The notes beneath the pieces were generated by a model. The model saw only the letters and a program-made list of their open reading frames with translations. It was not told where the DNA came from and ran no database searches. 64,000 nt of DNA. It comes from Apilactobacillus kunkeei. GTDB lineage: Bacteria; Bacillota; Bacilli; Lactobacillales; Lactobacillaceae. The stretch spans positions 62,001 to 126,000 of the forward strand of contig NZ_VBSE01000043.1 in the NCBI RefSeq assembly GCF_005930975.1, read 5' to 3'. The first letter of the stretch is position 1. Each line of letters opens with the position of its first letter. The translations under genes and the position numbers were made by a program. Positions 9,387 to 16,520 of this stretch are shown one piece after another.

Positions 9387-9416
9387 ATTTTAGCATATAA
9401 AAAAATGTTTATGTAA
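9387..9416 (-). promoter_or_regulatory. Promoter of folD-xseA-xseB-ispA-tlyA
   Basis: TTACAT, 18 bases, then TAAAAT on the minus strand, with an upstream TG (TATGCTAAAAT) that makes an extended -10. It lies between the nusB terminator and the folD ribosome site. Confidence 0.55.
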
Positions 9417-9424
9417 TAAAAAAA

Positions 9425-9444
9425 GACTCGCCTTTAAGCGAATC
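9425..9444 (-). terminator. Intrinsic terminator of efp-asp23-nusB
   Basis: GATTCGC, TTAAAG loop, GCGAGTC, followed by TTTTTTTATT on the minus strand, eight bases past the nusB stop. Confidence 0.8.
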
Positions 9445-9451
9445 ATTTTTC

Positions 9452-9853
9452 TTAAGCAATTGTGTTTGATAAAACTCCATTAACAAATTTTCTTGAGTGA
9501 TCATCACTGTATTTCTTTGTTAATTCCAACGCTTCATTAATTGCCACCTTAGTAGGGACATCGTCAACGTATTTAATTTCAAAAAACGCAAGTCTTAGAA
9601 TCGCAAGGTCTGTCTTAGCAATTCTGTTAATGGACCAACCGGAAACAAGATATGAGATTATACTATCGTCTAAGCTATCCTTATTTTCGATAACTCCATC
9701 TACTAAAGTGTTATAGTATGATGGAATTTCTGTTTCTTCATCAGTTCTGGAGATAGCATGAAAAAATAGTTCCTTATCGGTTGTATCATTTGCATTGATA
9801 GCAAACAATGTTTGAAATGCATACTCTCTTATTTTATGTCTAGTAAATTCCAC
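9452..9853 (-). CDS. nusB: Transcription antitermination factor NusB
   Basis: NusB (133 residues) joins NusE (S10) on boxA RNA to prevent premature termination in rRNA operons. The all-helical family pattern is visible: RHKIREYAFQTLFAIN at the N-terminus, then GWSINRIAKTDLAILRLAFFEI, VPTKVAINEALELTKKYS and FVNGVLSNTI. The start is GTG, sharing its first base with the asp23 stop (TAGTG). The place after asp23/yqhY and before folD is the standard Firmicutes order. Confidence 0.96.
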   Translation of the reverse strand: MEFTRHKIREYAFQTLFAINANDTTDKELFFHAISRTDEETEIPSYYNTLVDGVIENKDSLDDSIISYLVSGWSINRIAKTDLAILRLAFFEIKYVDDVPTKVAINEALELTKKYSDDHSRKFVNGVLSNTIA

Positions 9854-10290
9854 TATTTTTCACCCTTATCGCTACTATTGCCGTTTAATAAACTTTTTGA
9901 ATTAGACCTTTTATCTTGTTTTTCGTGAACCACACCTTCTACATGAACATTAACTTCACCTAAATCAAGTTCAGTCATGAATAGAAGTTGTTGTTTTACT
10001 TGTTCTTGAATTTCTAGAGCAACCTTAGGAACAGAAACCCCGTAATTTAGATATACGTAAACATCAACAATTAATTTTTCATCTTTAAAATTAAGTCTAA
10101 TGCCCTTACCAATTTCTTTACGACCAAATAGTTCGTTAACACTTGTTGCCAATGACCCACGCATGCGCTTTACGCCCTTTACTTGGACAGAGGCAATACT
10201 TGCGATTACTTCCAATACATTTGGTGAGATTTGAATATCCCCAAACTTTGAACTAGCCTTTGGTAAAGAAATATTTGTTTGTTCTGCCAT
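9853..10290 (-). CDS. yqhY: Asp23/Gls24 family protein (YqhY type)
   Basis: This is a 145-residue Asp23 (DUF322) family protein. The conserved core reads GDIQISPNVLEVIASIASVQV, then GVKRMRG and LIVDVYVYLNYGVSVPKVALEIQ. In Bacillus, YqhY affects acetyl-CoA carboxylase and lies with accBC; here accB and accC are absent and the gene lies directly between efp and nusB. A charged, Ser/Asn-rich C-terminal tail follows the domain. It is probably cytosolic and membrane-associated at most; no transmembrane segment is seen. The biochemical role is not established. Confidence 0.9.
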   Translation of the reverse strand: MAEQTNISLPKASSKFGDIQISPNVLEVIASIASVQVKGVKRMRGSLATSVNELFGRKEIGKGIRLNFKDEKLIVDVYVYLNYGVSVPKVALEIQEQVKQQLLFMTELDLGEVNVHVEGVVHEKQDKRSNSKSLLNGNSSDKGEK

Positions 10291-10335
10291 AATAATTACC
10301 CTCCAATCAAAATAAAAGCATCAATTATTTATTAA

Positions 10336-10899
10336 TTAAGCTCTTGAGATGTATGTTGCATCATTGGTGTTAATAACTAGTTTGTCACCAGCATTAACAA
10401 AGAATGGTACTTGTACAATTAAACCAGTAGTCATAGTAGCTGGCTTGCTTCCACCTGAAGCAGTGTTACCTTTGATACTTGGTTCAGTTTCTGCAACTTC
10501 TAGAGTAACAGTGTTTGGAACTTCGATACCGATAACTTCGTTTTCGTATTGAACAATACTTACGTCCATGTTTTCTTGTAAGTAGTTTAAAGCATCCTTG
10601 ATCTTGTCACCAGGTACAGTAATTTGTTCGTATGAGTCCATATCCATAAATACGTAACCTGCACCATCTTCGTATAGGTATTGCATATTTCTAGTGTCAA
10701 TTTGTGCTTGTTCCATTTTTGCACCGGCACGGAAAGTCTTGTCTTGAACAGCACCTGTTCTTAGGTTCTTAAGTTTAGTACGTACGAACGCACCACCCTT
10801 ACCTGGCTTTACGTGTTGGAAGTTGATGATACGCCAAATTGCGTTATCTACTTCAATAGTTAATCCTGTTTTAAATTGGGCAGTTGAAATTGTTGCCAT
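10336..10899 (-). CDS. efp: Translation elongation factor P
   Basis: EF-P relieves ribosome stalling on polyproline stretches. Three OB-like domains fit the 187-residue length. The domain I loop carries [14 protein letters not shown], whose lysine (PGKG) is the residue modified in many bacteria. The C-terminus ends in [23 protein letters not shown], as in the family. Start is ATG after TAGGAGGAG. The modification enzymes EpmA/B would not be expected in Firmicutes and none is seen. Confidence 0.97.
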   Translation of the reverse strand: MATISTAQFKTGLTIEVDNAIWRIINFQHVKPGKGGAFVRTKLKNLRTGAVQDKTFRAGAKMEQAQIDTRNMQYLYEDGAGYVFMDMDSYEQITVPGDKIKDALNYLQENMDVSIVQYENEVIGIEVPNTVTLEVAETEPSIKGNTASGGSKPATMTTGLIVQVPFFVNAGDKLVINTNDATYISRA

Positions 10900-10931
10900 G
10901 ATTAAAACTCCTCCTAGTATTACTAATATGT

Positions 10932-10960
10932 TTTATATGATAGCAATGTTAGTGCATCAA
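10932..10960 (-). promoter_or_regulatory. Probable promoter of efp-asp23-nusB
   Basis: TTGATG, 17 bases, TATAAA on the minus strand, about 20 bases before the efp ribosome site. A second candidate lies upstream at 10984-11012 (TTATTT-17-TACAAT). I cannot tell which is used. Confidence 0.45.
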
Positions 10961-11030
10961 TTGCAATCGTAATCGTTACTACCATTGTACCATGTTAGCT
11001 TTATTTAAATAAGTCTTTGGTAATAAAAAA

Positions 11031-11051
11031 AGCCTGAAAATAAATCAGGCT
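11031..11051 (-). terminator. Intrinsic terminator of rplU-prp-rpmA
   Basis: AGCCTGA, seven-base loop, TCAGGCT, followed by TTTTTTTATT on the minus strand, 20 bases past the rpmA stop. A T-run also follows on the plus strand, but no plus-strand gene ends here. Confidence 0.85.
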
Positions 11052-11071
11052 TTTTCTACATTATTCACTAA

Positions 11072-11368
11072 TTACTTAGCAACTGCTTCAGATACTGGGT
11101 ATACTGAAACTTGACGCTTGCTGCGGCCCATACGTTCGAAACGTACAACACCATCAACTAAAGCAAATAAAGTATCATCACCGGCACGCTTAACGTTTTT
11201 ACCTGGGTAAATATGAGTACCACGTTGACGGTAAATGATTGAACCAGTAGTAACTTTTGATCCATCAGCAGCCTTTGTACCTAGACGACGACCTGCAGAA
11301 TCACGACCGTTGGCTGTTGAACCTCCCCCTTTATGGTGAGAGAAGAATTGTAAATTCATTTCTAACAT
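11072..11368 (-). CDS. rpmA: Ribosomal protein L27 (with cleavable N-terminal leader)
   Basis: L27 (98 residues) reaches towards the peptidyl-transferase centre. The body [19 protein letters not shown] and the [16 protein letters not shown] segment are canonical. The N-terminus [15 protein letters not shown] carries the Firmicutes leader, whose cleavage after LQFF is done by the Cys protease Prp; prp lies just upstream. Cleavage exposes the residues that act near the tRNA 3' end. Start is ATG at 11368 with CGGAGG nine bases upstream. Confidence 0.97.
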   Translation of the reverse strand: MLEMNLQFFSHHKGGGSTANGRDSAGRRLGTKAADGSKVTTGSIIYRQRGTHIYPGKNVKRAGDDTLFALVDGVVRFERMGRSKRQVSVYPVSEAVAK

Positions 11369-11389
11369 TGGATTACACCTCCGTACAAT

Positions 11390-11734
11390 TTAATCTATTG
11401 TAATATCTAATTTAATATAATCAGCATAACTTTGAGAAATATCCCGCATTCCGTTTTGGAATGTTGATAAAATTGCCTGAGCAGCAATCTCATCATCGGA
11501 AGAATTAGCTTCAGGAACTGTAACTTCCATAAAACCACCATCGATGTCATCACTAACAACTTTTGGTTCTATGTTAGCAACCTCGGTCAACCCATTTACA
11601 GTGGAAATGGATAAAACAGAAACCGCTGCGCAAACAATATCCTTACCATACTCACCTGAATCAGCATGACCGGATAGACTAAAACTAGTAATTCGATCAC
11701 TTTGCTTATCATGAATAATATTTGCTAATATCAT
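11390..11734 (-). CDS. prp: Ribosomal-processing cysteine protease Prp
   Basis: Prp (YsxB, DUF464) removes the N-terminal leader of L27 in Firmicutes and is needed for ribosome maturation. The catalytic pair is visible in GHADSGEYGKDIVCAAVS: His23 and Cys35. Length is 114 residues. It is placed between rplU and rpmA with gaps of 14 and 21 bases, so the protease and its substrate are made together. Confidence 0.93.
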   Translation of the reverse strand: MILANIIHDKQSDRITSFSLSGHADSGEYGKDIVCAAVSVLSISTVNGLTEVANIEPKVVSDDIDGGFMEVTVPEANSSDDEIAAQAILSTFQNGMRDISQSYADYIKLDITID

Positions 11735-11748
11735 TTTTAATCCTCTAA

Positions 11749-12057
11749 TTAAGCCTTGATTGAGTCAATCATAACCTTAGTGTATGGTTGTCTATGACCC
11801 TTCTTAGAACGAGAACCCTTCTTAGGCTTGTAACGAAGAATAGTAATCTTCTTACCACGGCCTTGCTTTTCAACAGTACCTTCAACTGAAGCACCGTCTA
11901 CAAGTGGAGTACCAACCTTAGCTGAGTCACCACCAACGAAAACTACTTGATCAAAAGTAACCTTTTCACCTTCGTTTGCATTTAGCTTTTCAACGTAGAT
12001 TGCTTCACCTTCAGCAACTTTATATTGCTTTCCGCCTGTTACGATAATTGCGTACAT
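11749..12057 (-). CDS. rplU: Ribosomal protein L21
   Basis: L21 (102 residues) is a 50S protein contacting 23S rRNA and L20. The sequence [25 protein letters not shown] and the C-terminal [13 protein letters not shown] are characteristic. The frame is open upstream to 12111, but the ATG at 12057 is preceded by AAGGAGGTG and gives the standard length, so the upstream part is leader RNA. It is the first gene of rplU-prp-rpmA. Confidence 0.97.
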   Translation of the reverse strand: MYAIIVTGGKQYKVAEGEAIYVEKLNANEGEKVTFDQVVFVGGDSAKVGTPLVDGASVEGTVEKQGRGKKITILRYKPKKGSRSKKGHRQPYTKVMIDSIKA

Positions 12058-12169
12058 AATGTGCACCTCCTTGAATAATATGCTTAGACTCGCCGAAAAT
12101 AAGCGCTTCACATAGAAGACTTAATACTCATTTCGTGCGGTTGTAGCTGTGAAAGTCCACAAATACAAC
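12058..12169 (-). promoter_or_regulatory. Ribosomal protein L21 leader RNA
   Basis: The leader is about 110 nt from the predicted start to the rplU ATG. It holds a long hairpin, GTTGTATTTGTG / CACAGCTACAAC with a GACTTT loop (about 12140-12170), and a second structured part rich in GC (GCGCTTATTTTCGGCG). Firmicutes have a described structured L21 leader at this position. The assignment is by position and hairpin form, not by a covariance search. Confidence 0.55.
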
Positions 12170-12175
12170 AAAGTA

Positions 12176-12204
12176 AGTATACATATTTTGAATAATTTAG
12201 TCAA
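12176..12204 (-). promoter_or_regulatory. Promoter of rplU-prp-rpmA
   Basis: TTGACT, 17 bases, TATACT on the minus strand; one of the strongest promoters in the window. It sits directly after the tRNA terminator. Confidence 0.75.
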
Positions 12205-12212
12205 GAAAAAAA

Positions 12213-12232
12213 GCATATCATAAGTGATATGC
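12213..12232 (-). terminator. Intrinsic terminator of tRNA-Arg
   Basis: GCATATCA, CTTA loop, TGATATGC, then TTTTTTTC on the minus strand, 18 bases past the tRNA 3' end. Confidence 0.8.
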
Positions 12233-12250
12233 TCCAACAATTTATTCAAA

Positions 12251-12324
12251 TGTCGCGAGAGAGATTCGAACTCTCGACCTACGGTTTAGAAGACCGTTGC
12301 TCTATCCAGCTGAGCTATCGCGAC
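12251..12324 (-). tRNA. tRNA-Arg (anticodon UCU)
   Basis: 74 nt fold into a full cloverleaf. The acceptor pairs GTCGCGA with TCGCGAC, with A as discriminator. The D arm contains AGCTCAGCTGGATAGAGC. The anticodon stem ACGGT/ACCGT holds the loop CTTCTAA with anticodon TCT (reads AGA, a frequent Arg codon in AT-rich genomes). The T arm contains GGTTCGAATC-like GAGTTCGAATCTC. The 3' CCA is not encoded. It is a solitary tRNA gene with its own promoter and terminator. Confidence 0.97.
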
Positions 12325-12344
12325 ATCAAAACTCAACAAAAAAC

Positions 12345-12373
12345 ATTATATCGGATAATCGACATGGTGTCAA
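12345..12373 (-). promoter_or_regulatory. Consensus promoter of tRNA-Arg
   Basis: TTGACA, 17 bases, TATAAT on the minus strand: a perfect match to the housekeeping sigma consensus, about 20 bases before the tRNA 5' end. Confidence 0.85.
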
Positions 12374-12399
12374 TATGATTTTTAAATGAATTAAAAATT

Positions 12400-12912
12400 T
12401 TATAATGAATTAATTTCACTAAATTGAGCTGACAATGATTTATCATCAACGCCAAGGTCTACTATACCAAATTTTAGGAACATTTTCCAGGAAAATTGGA
12501 AATCTTTTTTAGAATGATTATAAAAACCGTTAAACATCATTCGTTTAATTGATAAATATACTTGATTGAAGTCACGATCTGCAGCAATGCTTACGATTTT
12601 TTTGAAATCTTCTTCATCAATGGCAATTACATCTAACCAGTTATGAATACTTGCAAACAGCAAGTAATACTTCATTACGTCGGCAACATCTTTAGTAATC
12701 ATTTCCTTGTAGTTTTCAACATCAATATTTTCTTGATCTTTTTTATATACAGAGAAACGTTTTGAATCCTCTGCTAATTTAGCTAATGATAAATCCAATT
12801 GGATAAATAGCTTTTGTTGCTTATTATTGCCGTTTAGGAGCAATTGCTGCTTTTGTCCCATGTTATTGAATTTGGCAACAGCTTGTTGAATCATTTCGTC
12901 AAATTTTAGCAA
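12400..12912 (-). CDS. Unrecognised all-helical protein, possibly a divergent dimeric-dUTPase-like fold
   Basis: The protein has 170 residues, no Cys and no membrane segment, and is rich in Gln, Lys and Asp. Start TTG at 12912 is chosen because GAGGTG lies six bases upstream; a longer frame would run into glnA. I do not recognise it firmly. The order LAKLAEDSKRFSVYKK (about 37-52), then KDVADVMKYYLLFAS (about 70-84), then FSWKMFLKFGIVDLGV resembles the helix pattern of dimeric (all-alpha) dUTPases. However, the acidic metal ligands of that family (ExxE...ExxD) are mostly replaced, and the usual C-terminal end is missing. This is inference from pattern only. It lies downstream of glnA after a terminator. 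Confidence 0.5.
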   Translation of the reverse strand: MLKFDEMIQQAVAKFNNMGQKQQLLLNGNNKQQKLFIQLDLSLAKLAEDSKRFSVYKKDQENIDVENYKEMITKDVADVMKYYLLFASIHNWLDVIAIDEEDFKKIVSIAADRDFNQVYLSIKRMMFNGFYNHSKKDFQFSWKMFLKFGIVDLGVDDKSLSAQFSEINSL

Positions 12913-12968
12913 TCTAAACACCTCACATTTTATTTTATCATTATGACAAACGTTTGAAAAATAAAAAA

Positions 12969-12987
12969 AGCCGGCAATAAGCCGACT
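12969..12987 (-). terminator. Intrinsic terminator of glnR-glnA
   Basis: AGTCGGC, TTATT loop, GCCGGCT (one G-U pair), then TTTTTTTAT on the minus strand, 17 bases past the glnA stop. Confidence 0.85.
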
Positions 12988-13003
12988 CTTTTTCAAATGG
13001 TTA

Positions 13004-14347
13004 TTAGTATTTTTCCATGTATTGGTTACGTTCCCAATCAGAAACTTGAGCACGATAAGCATCGTATTCTAAATGCTTAGCAGCTAAGTAACTATTGAAA
13101 ATCTTTGAACCTAACGCATGTTTCATTGTTTCATCAGCAGATAATTCTTCTAGAGCATCTAACAAGTCATCTGGTAGGTTAACAATTTCGTTTTCTTTTC
13201 TTTCTTGAGCATCCATTCTGTAGATGTTACGGTCAACACTCTTAGGAGGTACGATACCGTTCTTCAAACCATCTAGACCAGCTTCTAGAACAGAAGCAAT
13301 AGCTAGGTATGGGTTGGCTGAAGCATCAGCACTTCTTAGTTCAAGACGCGTAGCTTGTCCACGAGCATTTGGTACTCGGATAAGTGGAGATCTATTTGAA
13401 CCTGACCAAGCAACGTAAACTGGTGCTTCGTATCCAGGAACAAGACGTTTGTATGAGTTTACTAATGGGTTACAAATTGCAGTGTAACTCTTAGCATGTT
13501 TAATCAAACCACCTAAGAAGTGGTAAGCAGTTTCTGATAACTTTAGTTCACCATTCTCGTCGTAGAATACATCACCACTATCGTCAAATAATGACATGTT
13601 TAAGTGCATTCCAGAACCATTGATACCACTTAGTGGTTTTGGCATAAATGTAGCATATAAGCCGTATTTTCTTGCGATTGTTTTTACAACTAATTTAAAT
13701 GTTTGAATATTATCAGCAGCGTTTAGGGCATCTGCATATTCGAAATCAATTTCATGTTGACCTGGAGCAACTTCGTGGTGAGCAGCTTCAACATCGAAGC
13801 CCATTTCTTCCAAAGTTAGAACAATTTCACGACGACAGTTACCACCTAAATCAAGAGGTGCCATGTCAAAGTAGCTACCTTCATCATTTAATTTAACAGT
13901 TGGTTTTCCATCTTCATCAATCTTGAATAGGAAAAATTCAGGTTCAGGACCAATGTTAAATGATGTAAATCCAGCATCCTTCATGTCTTTTAAAACACGG
14001 ATTAAGTTATTTCTTGGGTCACCTTCAAATGGTGTTCCATCAGTCTTGTAAACTTCACAAATAACTCGAGCAATCTTACCGCGTTCTGAACTCCATGGGA
14101 AAATCATCCAAGTTGATAAATCAGGATGTAAATACATGTCACTTTCTTCAATTCTTACGAACCCTTCAATTGATGATCCATCAAACATAATCTTGTCATT
14201 TAATAAATCATCTAATTGACTGATTGGAACCTCAACATTCTTTAAAGTTCCTAAAACATCAGTAAACATTAAACGTAAGAATTTTACGTCCTCTTCTTTA
14301 ACAATACGACGAATGTCGTCTTTTGAATAATCATGCTTTGTAGCCAT
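13004..14347 (-). CDS. glnA: Glutamine synthetase, type I
   Basis: GlnA makes glutamine from glutamate, ammonia and ATP and assembles as a dodecamer. In Firmicutes, feedback-inhibited GlnA also binds GlnR. Signatures seen are [17 protein letters not shown] near residue 55, the [13 protein letters not shown] region and the [16 protein letters not shown]-site segment. It starts at ATG 14347, nine bases after AGGAG, giving 447 residues. A GTG six bases upstream is less well spaced. It lies 36 bases after glnR in one transcript. No adenylylation-site insert is evident, as expected for GSI-alpha. Confidence 0.97.
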   Translation of the reverse strand: MATKHDYSKDDIRRIVKEEDVKFLRLMFTDVLGTLKNVEVPISQLDDLLNDKIMFDGSSIEGFVRIEESDMYLHPDLSTWMIFPWSSERGKIARVICEVYKTDGTPFEGDPRNNLIRVLKDMKDAGFTSFNIGPEPEFFLFKIDEDGKPTVKLNDEGSYFDMAPLDLGGNCRREIVLTLEEMGFDVEAAHHEVAPGQHEIDFEYADALNAADNIQTFKLVVKTIARKYGLYATFMPKPLSGINGSGMHLNMSLFDDSGDVFYDENGELKLSETAYHFLGGLIKHAKSYTAICNPLVNSYKRLVPGYEAPVYVAWSGSNRSPLIRVPNARGQATRLELRSADASANPYLAIASVLEAGLDGLKNGIVPPKSVDRNIYRMDAQERKENEIVNLPDDLLDALEELSADETMKHALGSKIFNSYLAAKHLEYDAYRAQVSDWERNQYMEKY

Positions 14348-14383
14348 ATACACCTACTCCTAACGTATTCAACATTAAATTAG

Positions 14384-14752
14384 TTAAAAAGAATTATTTG
14401 CAGCATCATGTGAATTCAATCCACCGATGTTCAAAAGTTCATCAGACAAAATTTTACGTGCTTCCTGATCAGTTAATTCCTTCTCATCGCTATTATCGTT
14501 ATCTTCTTTACGCTTTTTGTAGATTTCTTGAATCTTGGCAATATTTAGACCTTCGTCTAGGTAATCCTTGATTTCCAAAATCACATCGATATCATTCAAA
14601 GAATACATACGTCGGTTACCATCATTTCTCTCAGGTGAAACCAAACCCTGTTCTTCATAATATCTAATTTGTCTTGCGGTTAAGCTAGTTAACTTCATAA
14701 CAGTTCCGATTGGAAGTACTGAAAGCGAACGTCTTAAATCCTTTTCTTTCAT
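14384..14752 (-). CDS. glnR: Nitrogen-responsive repressor GlnR (MerR family)
   Basis: GlnR represses glnRA and other nitrogen genes when glutamine is plentiful, through contact with inhibited GlnA. The MerR winged helix occupies about residues 14-80 (PIGTVMKLTSLTARQIRYYEEQGLV, then NRRMYSLNDIDVILEIKDYL). A charged C-terminal tail, about 40 residues long, is the usual GlnA-sensing part. Length is 122. A GlnR box lies directly upstream, so autoregulation is expected. Confidence 0.95.
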   Translation of the reverse strand: MKEKDLRRSLSVLPIGTVMKLTSLTARQIRYYEEQGLVSPERNDGNRRMYSLNDIDVILEIKDYLDEGLNIAKIQEIYKKRKEDNDNSDEKELTDQEARKILSDELLNIGGLNSHDAANNSF

Positions 14753-14772
14753 ATCTAACTCCTTCTAACAAC

Positions 14773-14803
14773 ATTATAATAACATTATATTTTAATATGT
14801 CAA
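14773..14803 (-). promoter_or_regulatory. Promoter of glnR-glnA
   Basis: TTGACA at 14798-14803 on the minus strand with TATAAT at 14773-14778 (19-base spacing); an overlapping ATTATA gives 17 bases. Confidence 0.6.
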
Positions 14804-14810
14804 CGTTTAA

Positions 14811-14827
14811 TGTAATAACTTCTAACA
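14811..14827 (-). promoter_or_regulatory. GlnR operator
   Basis: TGTTAGAAGTTATTACA fits the GlnR/TnrA consensus TGTNA-N7-TNACA exactly. It lies eight bases upstream of the -35 of glnR and touches the end of miaA. I found no second complete box. Confidence 0.8.
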
Positions 14828-14829
14828 TA

Positions 14830-15759
14830 TTATGGCAATTTTTTATCAATTAGCCAATTAATCACATCTTTTTCGATGTTTTTAGCGACTTCCATGTTAG
14901 ATATTATATCATACCAATTAACTTTCATCTTATTTCTAAACCAAGTTAACTGTCTTTTAGCATAGTGCCTAGAATCTTTTTTAATTAATTCAGAAACATC
15001 TTCTAAATTTAAGTCACCATGGAAATAGTTTATGAATTCCCGATAACCAATTCCTTTATATGCGGGTAAAGAAACATCACCTTTTTGATCTAACCATTTT
15101 GCTTCATCGATTAAACCTTCTTTAAACATAACATCAACACGCTTATTGATGCGATTATATAACACCTTTCTATCGGTATTAAGTGCAATAATATATGGAT
15201 CAATTTTTACGGAATTATTAGTTTGTTCAGAAAATTTTACACCAGTATTGTGATAAACTTCTAAAGCTCTAATAACCCTGCGTTCATTTTCTTCGTCAAT
15301 TTTTTGAGCAGATAATTCATCAATACTATTCAATTTTAACCACAGGGCATGCTTACCGAACTCTTCTGCAAATGAATGCATTTTATTTCTATATTCTTCA
15401 TTATCGTAATGATCACCACCTAGATTTAACCCATCAACAAGTGATTGAATATAAAATCCAGTACCTCCCACAATAATAGGAAGTTTTCCTCTTTTATGAA
15501 TGTCCTCAATTAATTTATTAGCAGACTCCACAAAATCAGCTGCTGAATATCTTTTGTCAACATCAATAATGTCGATTAAATGATGAACAATCCCCTCAGA
15601 TTCTTCTTTTGTCACTTTGGCTGTTCCAATGTCTAAGTGTTTGTAAACCTGCATCGAATCACCAGAAATAACTTCACCATTTAATTTCTTAGCCAACTTA
15701 ATTGATAAACTTGTTTTCCCGACCCCTGTTGGTCCGACAATTATTAGCACTTTTTGCAT
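14830..15759 (-). CDS. miaA: tRNA dimethylallyltransferase
   Basis: MiaA prenylates A37 of tRNAs reading UNN codons. The P-loop GPTGVGKTSL is near the N-terminus. SGDSMQVYKHLDIGTAK, VGGTGFYIQSLVDG and GYREFINYF follow in family order. The frame is open far upstream, but ATG 15759 begins the conserved MQKVLIIVGPTG segment and is preceded by GGTGGG; the result is 309 residues, a usual size. A weak extended -10 (TATGCTAAACT) lies about 25 bases upstream. Confidence 0.96.
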   Translation of the reverse strand: MQKVLIIVGPTGVGKTSLSIKLAKKLNGEVISGDSMQVYKHLDIGTAKVTKEESEGIVHHLIDIIDVDKRYSAADFVESANKLIEDIHKRGKLPIIVGGTGFYIQSLVDGLNLGGDHYDNEEYRNKMHSFAEEFGKHALWLKLNSIDELSAQKIDEENERRVIRALEVYHNTGVKFSEQTNNSVKIDPYIIALNTDRKVLYNRINKRVDVMFKEGLIDEAKWLDQKGDVSLPAYKGIGYREFINYFHGDLNLEDVSELIKKDSRHYAKRQLTWFRNKMKVNWYDIISNMEVAKNIEKDVINWLIDKKLP

Positions 15760-15894
15760 ATTATCCCACCATTTCTGCCTATATAAGTTTAGCATATAAA
15801 ATATTGAATTAAAATATACTAAAGACTGGATAAATAAATAAAAAAACATCATAATGGTAACTGTAAAGCAAATTATTATATAGGAGGACTTAAA

Positions 15895-16071
15895 ATGAAA
15901 AAATTCGCTAAAGGATTCTTTGTTGGTGCATTAGCAACTTCAAGCGCAGTTGCTGGAGCATTATTCTCTTTCAAGAAAAAAGTTGTAGACCCTGTTGAAG
16001 GTCAAGCTGATAAACTAGAAGAAAACAGAAAAAGAGTTGTTCGTAAACAACGTTCCGCTCACTTAAATTAA
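15895..16071 (+). CDS. DUF3042 family small protein
   Basis: A 58-residue protein, MKKFAKGFFVGAL at the N-terminus, with one Ala-rich hydrophobic segment (about 7-25), then FKKKVVDPVEGQADKLEENRKRVVRK and a basic tail. The central VVDPVE...ENRKR...RKQRSAH pattern is that of the DUF3042 family, widespread in lactobacilli and of unknown function. It is likely anchored to the membrane by its N-terminus. Start ATG has TAGGAGGA seven bases upstream. It stands alone on the plus strand between two minus-strand transcripts and shares a terminator with the rhodanese gene. Confidence 0.85.
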   Translation: MKKFAKGFFVGALATSSAVAGALFSFKKKVVDPVEGQADKLEENRKRVVRKQRSAHLN

Positions 16072-16086
16072 TATTGCAGAATAAAA

Positions 16087-16113
16087 AAGCACTCTACAAA
16101 TTGTAAAGTGCTT
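16087..16113. terminator. Bidirectional terminator (DUF3042 gene and glcK operon)
   Basis: AAGCACT and AGTGCTT pair, with an inner TAC/GTA, and T-runs follow on both strands. It lies between the convergent DUF3042 gene (stop 16071) and the rhodanese gene (stop 16120). Confidence 0.85.
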
Positions 16114-16119
16114 TTTTAT

Positions 16120-16500
16120 TTATTTCTTAGTCTTTCCATCCCAGTTTCTAAAACCTGATTTTAGAATATAAATATCTTTGTATCCATTCTTACCAAGTAA
16201 AATAGCTGTCTTAATACTTAAAGTTTTACCTTGATCGTATAAATAAACTGGCATGTCTTTTCGAATATTCTTATAAAACATCTTGATTGTTGAGTAAGGA
16301 ATGCTTCTGGCTCCCAGAATATGACCAGATTCAAAATCTCTGTTTTCTCTTAAATCAACAATTTGTCCCCTGTGACTACCTTGTTTAAATTCTTCTTCAT
16401 CAACAAAAGTAGCAACACGGTTTGCTCTCATTCTTGTAATGCTGTTATATATTAGAATTGCTAATAAAATAACAACAATTAAAAGCATGGATGAAATCAT
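16120..16500 (-). CDS. Membrane-anchored rhodanese-like protein lacking the catalytic cysteine
   Basis: 126 residues. An N-terminal transmembrane helix (about 3-20, SSMLLIVVILLAILIY) is followed by a single rhodanese domain: QIVDLRENRDFESGHILGARSIPYS, then the active-site loop region VYLYDQGKTLS and GYKDIYILKSGFRNW. In active sulfurtransferases the loop begins with Cys; here the residue is Asp and the protein has no cysteine at all. Sulfur transfer is therefore unlikely. It could bind a partner or small ligand. It is the last gene of the fthC-rhomboid-yqgQ-glcK operon, as often seen in lactobacilli. Confidence 0.85.
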   Translation of the reverse strand: MISSMLLIVVILLAILIYNSITRMRANRVATFVDEEEFKQGSHRGQIVDLRENRDFESGHILGARSIPYSTIKMFYKNIRKDMPVYLYDQGKTLSIKTAILLGKNGYKDIYILKSGFRNWDGKTKK

Positions 16501-16520
16501 GTGTTAATACACCCCTAATG

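Noticed and set aside
12058-12111. Upstream in-frame extension of rplU as part of L21
   Set aside because: The strong AAGGAGGTG site lies after this extension, and the family starts at MYAIIVTGG.
12913-13062. Upstream extension of the unrecognised helical protein into glnA
   Set aside because: It would run across the glnA terminator and end of glnA. GAGGTG placed before TTG 12912 gives a better start.
14773-14803. Second GlnR box overlapping the glnR promoter
   Set aside because: Inverted AT-rich halves are present, but they do not fit TGTNA-N7-TNACA in either direction.
15760-15852. Hydrophobic 31-residue N-terminal extension of MiaA
   Set aside because: It has no ribosome site and MiaA homologues start at the P-loop segment; the extension is AT-rich intergenic sequence.
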